The notes under the pieces were generated by a model. The model saw only the letters and a program-made list of their open reading frames with translations. It made no database searches and was not told where the DNA came from. Of a stretch of DNA of 5,225 nucleotides, positions 1-5,225 are shown one piece after another; the first letter of the stretch is position 1; each line of letters starts with the position of its first letter. The stretch comes from Rhizobium sp. Q54 (GTDB lineage: Bacteria; Bacteroidota; Bacteroidia; Flavobacteriales; Flavobacteriaceae): the NCBI GenBank assembly GCA_943324395.2, contig CALPLL020000134.1, positions 1-5,225 on the forward strand, written 5' to 3'. The position numbers were made by a program, and so were the translations under genes.

Positions 1-117
1 GAAACTGAATTTAGACGTGACGAGAGAGTTATGCGTTTCTTAACTGTAAGTTTAGACAAACACGCAATTTCTTGGGCTGAAAGAAGAAGAACTAAATTAA
101 AATCATCTAAAGCGTAA
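1..117 (+). CDS. rpsF: 30S ribosomal protein bS6, C-terminal end (5' part outside window)
   Basis: Frame 1 is open from the first base to a TAA at 115-117 and gives the last 38 residues of a protein. The segment contains [18 protein letters not shown], which matches the last beta strand and basic tail of bS6, followed by a Lys/Arg/Ser-rich end. bS6 binds the 30S platform as a partner of bS18, and the bS18 gene starts only 5 bases later, the usual rpsF-rpsR order. The start codon and the operon promoter lie upstream of the window, so any leader regulation cannot be judged. The family is about 110-115 residues in flavobacteria, so roughly two thirds is missing here because of the window edge and not because of gene damage. 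The assignment rests on the C-terminal sequence plus context and is firm. Confidence 0.93.
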   Translation, partial: ETEFRRDERVMRFLTVSLDKHAISWAERRRTKLKSSKA

Positions 118-122
118 TCATT

Positions 123-419
123 ATGTCAACATTACAACAATCGGCTTCAGGAAAAAAAGACGGAGATATCAGATATCTTACGCCTTTGAACATAGAAACA
201 AACAAAATAAAAAAATATTGTCGTTTCAAAAAATCTGGTATCAAATATATTGATTATAAAGATGCAGATTTCTTATTGAAATTCGTTAATGAGCAAGGAA
301 AAATTCTTCCTCGTCGTTTAACAGGTACTTCTTTGAAATACCAAAGAAAAGTGTCAGTAGCTGTAAAAAGAGCACGTCATTTAGCTTTAATGCCATATGT
401 GGCAGATTTATTAAAATAA
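123..419 (+). CDS. rpsR: 30S ribosomal protein bS18
   Basis: This is a 98-residue bS18. It binds the 30S platform with bS6 next to the 3' end of 16S rRNA. The conserved core begins near residue 32 ([10 protein letters not shown]) and continues through YIDYKD, the [11 protein letters not shown] loop and the basic helix [21 protein letters not shown]. The protein is about 23 residues longer than the E. coli one. The extra length is an N-terminal extension rich in Lys and Gly (residues 1-31), as usual in Bacteroidetes. Only one Cys (C33) is present, so it is not a zinc-binding form. The start at 123 is 5 bases after the rpsF stop and has no SD motif, only TCATT in front, so translational coupling to rpsF is plausible. 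In Flavobacterium johnsoniae ribosomes, bS18, bS6 and bS21 are known to sequester the anti-SD sequence. This protein is presumably one of those parts. Confidence 0.98.
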   Translation: MSTLQQSASGKKDGDIRYLTPLNIETNKIKKYCRFKKSGIKYIDYKDADFLLKFVNEQGKILPRRLTGTSLKYQRKVSVAVKRARHLALMPYVADLLK

Positions 420-432
420 TTAAAAATTAACA

Positions 433-483
433 GTTGTTGTTTCGCTATCGCGGGACTAACTTCTAATAACAAAGGACAACAAC
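433..483 (+). promoter_or_regulatory. Predicted mRNA hairpin in the rpsR-rplI gap, abutting the rplI start codon
   Basis: The 64-base gap contains a perfect 8-base inverted repeat, GTTGTTGT (433-440) with ACAACAAC (476-483). The second arm ends directly before the rplI ATG at 484. Inside it, TTCGC (441-445) can pair with GCGGG (450-454) around a TATC loop, using two G-U pairs, and it would stack directly on the outer stem. Bases 455-475, which include most of the AAAGGA motif, would remain as an unpaired bulge. The pairing is read directly from the sequence. A role in controlling bL9 translation or in mRNA processing is inference. The GC-rich core contrasts with the AT-rich surroundings, which favours a maintained element, but no conservation data are available. 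Confidence 0.5.
471..476 (+). promoter_or_regulatory. SD-like ribosome binding motif of rplI
   Basis: AAAGGA ends 7 bases before the rplI ATG, a normal SD spacing, and matches the first six bases of the AAAGGAGG ideal. No other start in this window has such a motif. Most Flavobacteriia genes lack an SD because the anti-SD is sequestered, so the site may be a relic, a chance match in A-rich sequence, or a regulatory site. In the predicted leader fold it lies mainly in the unpaired bulge, with only its last base in the stem. Confidence 0.4.
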
Positions 484-927
484 ATGGAACTTATATTAAA
501 AAAAGACGTTCAGAACTTAGGATTTAAAGATGATGTAGTAACTGTAAAAAACGGTTACGGTCGTAATTTTTTAATTCCTCAAGGATTTGCACATTTAGCA
601 ACTGCTTCTGCAAAGAAAGTATTGGCTGAAAACCTAAAACAAAGAGCGCATAAAGAAGCTAAGGTAGTTAGTGACGCACAAGCATTAGCAGAAGCATTAA
701 AAGCTATCGAAATTAAAATTTATGCAAAAGCAGGTGGTGAAAAATTATTTGGTTCTATTACCAATATTGATATCGCTGCAGCTTTAGCAAAAGGTGGTCA
801 AGAAATTGACAGAAAATTCATTACAAGTGGAATCGTTAAAAGAACTGGTAAATATACTGCTTCTGTTCGTTTACACAGAGATGTAATAGTTGAATTAGCT
901 TATGAAATTGTTGCTGAAAAAGCATAA
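484..927 (+). CDS. rplI: 50S ribosomal protein bL9
   Basis: This is a 147-residue bL9, the usual full length. bL9 binds 23S rRNA near the base of the L1 stalk and extends a long arm across the ribosome surface, helping to keep reading frame. The N-terminal RNA-binding domain (about 1-52) carries the family signature at residues 13-36, including VKNGYGRNFLIPQGFA. An Ala/Lys-rich connecting helix follows (about 41-75). The C-terminal domain (about 77-147) includes GGEKLFGSIT at 84-93. The start at 484 is supported by the family N-terminus MELILKKDVQNLG. It is the last gene of the rpsF-rpsR-rplI operon, 64 bases after rpsR and followed by a strong intrinsic terminator. The gap before it can form a hairpin ending at the start codon, so its expression may be adjusted separately from bS6 and bS18. 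Confidence 0.98.
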   Translation: MELILKKDVQNLGFKDDVVTVKNGYGRNFLIPQGFAHLATASAKKVLAENLKQRAHKEAKVVSDAQALAEALKAIEIKIYAKAGGEKLFGSITNIDIAAALAKGGQEIDRKFITSGIVKRTGKYTASVRLHRDVIVELAYEIVAEKA

Positions 928-948
928 TTTTTAAATTCATAATAATTG

Positions 949-976
949 AATCCCGATGAAAATCGGGATTTTTTTT
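949..976 (+). terminator. Intrinsic terminator of the ribosomal-protein operon
   Basis: AATCCCGAT (949-957) and ATCGGGATT (962-970) form a perfect 9-base-pair stem closed by a GAAA tetraloop (958-961). A run of eight T residues (969-976) overlaps the end of the stem. The hairpin starts 21 bases after the rplI stop codon. This is a textbook Rho-independent terminator on the + strand and marks the end of the rpsF-rpsR-rplI transcript, so the next gene should have its own promoter or depend on read-through. Confidence 0.93.
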
Positions 977-980
977 GTTT

Positions 981-1056
981 CATCTGAATTTATTTCAGAT
1001 TCTTTAATTAATTGTATAATGCATCTGATAATAGATGCTGAAAATAAATTCAGCAC
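981..1056 (+). repeat. Pair of related palindromes in inverted orientation, REP/BIME-like
   Basis: The first palindrome is ATCTGAA (982-988), loop TTTAT, TTCAGAT (994-1000). The second is TGCTGAA (1036-1042), loop AATAAA, TTCAGCA (1049-1055). Each can form a 7-base-pair stem. The core 984-998 is the reverse complement of 1038-1053 apart from one extra A, so the two copies are also inverted repeats of each other. The outermost stem pairs differ between copies (AT with AT versus TG with CA), yet pairing is kept in both. Between them, GCATCT (1021-1026) can pair with AGATGC (1033-1038), and CATCTGA occurs twice (981-987 and 1022-1028). Paired palindromes of this kind are typical of REP doublets. 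I recall similar AGATGCTGAA...TTCAGCAT repeats in flavobacterial intergenic DNA, but could not check this. Confidence 0.55.
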
Positions 1057-1058
1057 CA

Positions 1059-1532
1059 ATGAAATACTCTAGACTTACCAAAGAACAATTTGAAGAAATG
1101 CATGCTGAATTTAGCAGTTTCCTTGCTACCCAAGCAATCGATAAAGCTGAATGGGATCAGATAAAAATTGAAAAACCAGAAGTTGCCGAACAAGAATTGG
1201 ACGTTTTCTCTGATTTAGTTTGGGAAGGGGTGCTTTCTAAAACAGAATATTTAGAACATTTTTCCAAGAATCATATTTTTCTTTTTCAGTGTTTCGATAC
1301 CTATGTAAAATCTATTGTATTGAAATCGTTAGTTTCTGAAGTTGATTTTTTGACCAAAGACGGTTTGCATTGGTTGAGCGATAATCTATTTACCGAAACC
1401 ATCGAAATGAAAATTGGCAAAAAGGAGTTTACAGAAGATAGAAATCAGTCGCTTTTTGGGTTAATTCAACAAGGTGCTTTCTTAAGCGGTGGCGAATTAT
1501 TTAAACAAATTAATGAAATAATAGAGGGTTAG
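1059..1532 (+). CDS. DUF6495-like protein of unknown function
   Basis: This is a predicted soluble, acidic protein of 157 residues with no signal peptide, membrane segment or catalytic motif that I can identify. The sequence begins MKYSRLTKEQFEEMHAEF and contains PEVAEQELDVFSDLVWEG and LSKTEYLEHFSKN. These resemble my memory of the DUF6495 family, a Bacteroidetes-restricted protein of unknown role often found near rplI or ligA. It looks mostly helical. I chose the start at 1059 over an in-frame ATG at 1035 because MKYSRLT fits the family start, and because the eight extra residues (MLKINSAP) are encoded by the second palindrome of the upstream repeat. No SD is present. The gene follows the rplI terminator, so it is probably transcribed separately, but I found no clear promoter. 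The family name is probable, and the function is unknown. Confidence 0.8.
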   Translation: MKYSRLTKEQFEEMHAEFSSFLATQAIDKAEWDQIKIEKPEVAEQELDVFSDLVWEGVLSKTEYLEHFSKNHIFLFQCFDTYVKSIVLKSLVSEVDFLTKDGLHWLSDNLFTETIEMKIGKKEFTEDRNQSLFGLIQQGAFLSGGELFKQINEIIEG

Positions 1533-1556
1533 ATATTCATCAATTCTCTATATTTA
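1529..1556 (+). promoter_or_regulatory. Weak candidate flavobacterial promoter before the membrane protein gene
   Basis: The Bacteroidetes housekeeping promoter is roughly TTG, about 17-20 bases, then TAnnTTTG. Here TTA (1529-1531) is followed after 17 bases by TATATTTA (1549-1556), with one mismatch in each box. It lies in the 35-base gap between the DUF6495-like gene and the small membrane protein gene, and the -33 box overlaps the stop codon of the former. Transcription would start only a few bases before the ATG at 1568. In AT-rich DNA such matches arise easily, so this is only a candidate. Confidence 0.2.
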
Positions 1557-1567
1557 CAAAAAAAATT

Positions 1568-3840
<2,273 letters not shown>

Positions 3841-3847
3841 CTATTTT

Positions 3848-4759
3848 TTAAATGATAATGCTTCTTCCATTGTGGGATTTTGATTGATCGTTATCAAAAT
3901 AAAAGTCAATTCTTCCCATATTAATTCCATAACAACCGGCTTGATTTACTATCACTTCTTTTCCCTCGCTATTTTTTAGTATAGTTGGTTTTTCTAAGAA
4001 AGTGTGTGTATGTCCTCCAATTATCAAGTCGATATCTTTAGTTAAAGTAGCTAATTTAACATCGGAAATTTTGTCTTTTTCGTCATTGTATTTGTAACCC
4101 AAGTGGGAAAGACATATAACAAGGTCACATTTTTGTTCGTGTTTTAAAATACGAGATAGATCTTGAGCGACTTCTATAGGATTTAAATACTTTGTTTCTT
4201 TGTAAGCTTTACTATCAACCAAACCCGCTAATTCTATTCCTAATCCAAATATCCCAACTTTTATTCCGTTTTTGTCAAATATCTTGTATTGTTTTGTTTT
4301 CCCTTGTAAAACAGTATTGTTAAAATCGTAATTTGATGTTACAAAATCAAAATTAGCATTGTGCATTTGTGAGTAAAATCCGTCGATACCATTATCAAAA
4401 TCGTGGTTCCCCATTGTACCCAAATCATATTTCATCATGCTCATTAATTTCAACTCAAGTTCGCCGCCATAATAATTGAAATAAGGAGTTCCTTGAAAAA
4501 TATCACCTGCATCCAACAATAATAAATTTGGGTTTTCTTGTCTGATGTTCTCAATTATTGCTGCTCTTCGGGATACGCCACCCATATTTGGGTTTCGTGG
4601 GTGATCAGCTGGAAAAGGATCTATATAACTGTGAACATCATTAGTATGAAGTATTGTTAAATGTTTTGTATCTAAAGATTTAAAACTACTCAAGGACAAT
4701 CCTAATCCTGCCAACGCTGTGGTTGCAGCTGTTTTTTGTATAAATTCTCTTCTTTTCAT
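3848..4759 (-). CDS. Exported metallophosphatase, catalytic half of a split 5'-nucleotidase
   Basis: This is a 303-residue calcineurin-like phosphoesterase of the 5'-nucleotidase (UshA/CpdB) group. The N-terminus MKRREFIQKTA followed by an Ala/Gly/Leu-rich stretch (about 10-26) looks like a twin-arginine export signal, so the protein probably acts in the periplasm. Metal-site residues are all present: D41 and H43 in TNDVH, D86 in DAGD, N118 and H119 in GNHD, H219 in SHLG, and H250 and H252 in GGHTH. The likely reaction is hydrolysis of nucleotides or other phosphate esters, but the exact substrate is not shown. It ends soon after the catalytic domain and lacks the substrate-binding C-terminal domain, which is encoded by the gene 26 bases upstream. 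The start at 4759 is set by the signal sequence, with an A-rich leader and no SD. Confidence 0.92.
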   Translation of the reverse strand: MKRREFIQKTAATTALAGLGLSLSSFKSLDTKHLTILHTNDVHSYIDPFPADHPRNPNMGGVSRRAAIIENIRQENPNLLLLDAGDIFQGTPYFNYYGGELELKLMSMMKYDLGTMGNHDFDNGIDGFYSQMHNANFDFVTSNYDFNNTVLQGKTKQYKIFDKNGIKVGIFGLGIELAGLVDSKAYKETKYLNPIEVAQDLSRILKHEQKCDLVICLSHLGYKYNDEKDKISDVKLATLTKDIDLIIGGHTHTFLEKPTILKNSEGKEVIVNQAGCYGINMGRIDFYFDNDQSKSHNGRSIII

Positions 4760-4785
4760 TTGATAATTAGGTTTTTTTCAAAAAG

Positions 4786-5225
4786 TTATTCTAAAATTAT
4801 TCTTTGATCTACAGTCGATGTTATAGTTTTTGTTTCTTTAAAATAATCAATTAATATGTTTCTTAATTTATAATTGATGTCATATTTTTCAGTTCCTTTT
4901 TTGAAGAAATCCATTTTATCGCCTCCATTAGAAAGGTAATCCGAAGTGATTACATAATATATTTTATTAGCTTCTAAAGGCTTTCCTTTAATTAAAATGT
5001 TAATTGGTTGATTGGTTTTGGAAATGGTAAATTGAATTCCTGATAATGGATGGGGTTTCTTTTCAGAAATAAAATAGTTTAACATTTCTAAAATTTGTTC
5101 CCCTTTTAGAGCCACTACAATTGAAGTGTTTTCAAAAGGCATAATTTCAAATGCAGTTTTTAAAGTTACATTTCCTTTAGGAATAATTGATCTGATACCG
5201 CCATTATTTAATAAACACATGTCCA
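4786..5225 (-). CDS. 5'-nucleotidase C-terminal domain protein (5' part outside window)
   Basis: The frame is open from the window edge to a TAA at 4788-4786. It shows the C-terminal domain of 5'-nucleotidases, which binds the nucleoside part of the substrate. Counting from the Met at 5220, NNGGIR is at 5-10, FEIMPFENT at 24-32, LKGEQILEML at 38-47 and SDYLSNGGDKMDFF at 93-106. These correspond to family blocks that contact the base and sugar. That Met is probably internal: the codon before it is an in-frame GAC, and homologues have more sequence before the NGGIR block. The true start and any signal peptide lie beyond the window. The metallophosphatase gene begins 26 bases downstream on the same strand, so the two are likely one operon whose products may work together. 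Whether this protein has lost or keeps its own catalytic domain cannot be seen here. The separate downstream catalytic gene suggests it has none. Confidence 0.88.
   Translation of the reverse strand, partial: DMCLLNNGGIRSIIPKGNVTLKTAFEIMPFENTSIVVALKGEQILEMLNYFISEKKPHPLSGIQFTISKTNQPINILIKGKPLEANKIYYVITSDYLSNGGDKMDFFKKGTEKYDINYKLRNILIDYFKETKTITSTVDQRIILE

Noticed and set aside
164..178. Near-perfect palindrome AGATATC-A-GATATCT inside rpsR
   Set aside because: It encodes the conserved GDIRYL part of bS18 and has a one-base spacer, so it cannot form a normal hairpin. It is best explained by codon choice.
434..464. Possible internal promoter for rplI (TTG, 17 or 20 bases, TAACTTCT)
   Set aside because: The second box matches TAnnTTTG poorly, and the TTG copies are part of the hairpin arm. 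The gene fits read-through from rpsR.
982..1006. First palindrome plus TTCTTT as a second terminator
   Set aside because: The stem is AT-rich and the T run is short and broken. The perfect terminator just upstream already explains the transcript end, and the palindrome fits better as part of the repeat pair.
1015..1020. TATAAT matching the E. coli -10 box upstream of the DUF6495-like gene
   Set aside because: Flavobacteria use a different -7 consensus (TAnnTTTG), and there is no suitable upstream box at the right distance. TATAAT is common by chance in DNA this AT-rich.
5218..5220. ATG at the window edge as the start of the nucleotidase C-terminal domain gene
   Set aside because: The frame stays open to the window end (GAC before the ATG), and this Met is only a few residues before the NNGGIR block, where homologues have more N-terminal sequence. 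The gene is treated as cut by the window.

Overview
The window looks like a piece of chromosome from a member of the Flavobacteriia (Bacteroidetes), most likely Flavobacterium or a close relative. The DNA is strongly AT-rich. The bS18 protein has the long Bacteroidetes-type N-terminus. Start codons are mostly preceded by A/T-rich sequence instead of a Shine-Dalgarno (SD) motif. The protein sequences (bS6, bS18, bL9, LigA, a DUF6495-like protein, a split 5'-nucleotidase) resemble flavobacterial versions. These judgements come from reading and memory of the families, not from a search.

Layout on the + strand: the end of rpsF (1-117), rpsR (123-419) and rplI (484-927) form a ribosomal-protein operon that closes with a strong intrinsic terminator (949-976). 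The 64-base rpsR-rplI gap can fold into a hairpin whose 3' arm ends on the base before the rplI start codon. Between the terminator and the next gene lies a pair of related palindromes in inverted orientation (about 981-1056), resembling a REP/BIME-type repeat. Then come a DUF6495-like protein of unknown function (best start 1059), a small three-helix membrane protein (1568-1837) and the NAD+-dependent DNA ligase gene ligA (1843-3840). The membrane protein and ligA genes are 5 bases apart and are probably co-transcribed.

Layout on the - strand: a two-gene unit runs toward ligA. The upstream gene (4786 to beyond 5225, incomplete here) encodes a 5'-nucleotidase C-terminal domain. The downstream gene (3848-4759) encodes an exported metallophosphatase domain with a twin-arginine-type signal. 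Together they make up the two halves of a UshA-like 5'-nucleotidase, encoded as separate proteins and in reversed gene order. The metallophosphatase gene converges on ligA with only 7 bases between the stop codons.

Most of the window is housekeeping sequence. I see no CRISPR array, tRNA, rRNA, transposase or prophage gene, and no convincing new multi-gene system. The parts most worth a second look are the rplI leader hairpin with its SD-like motif, the paired palindromes before the DUF6495-like gene, and the split nucleotidase.
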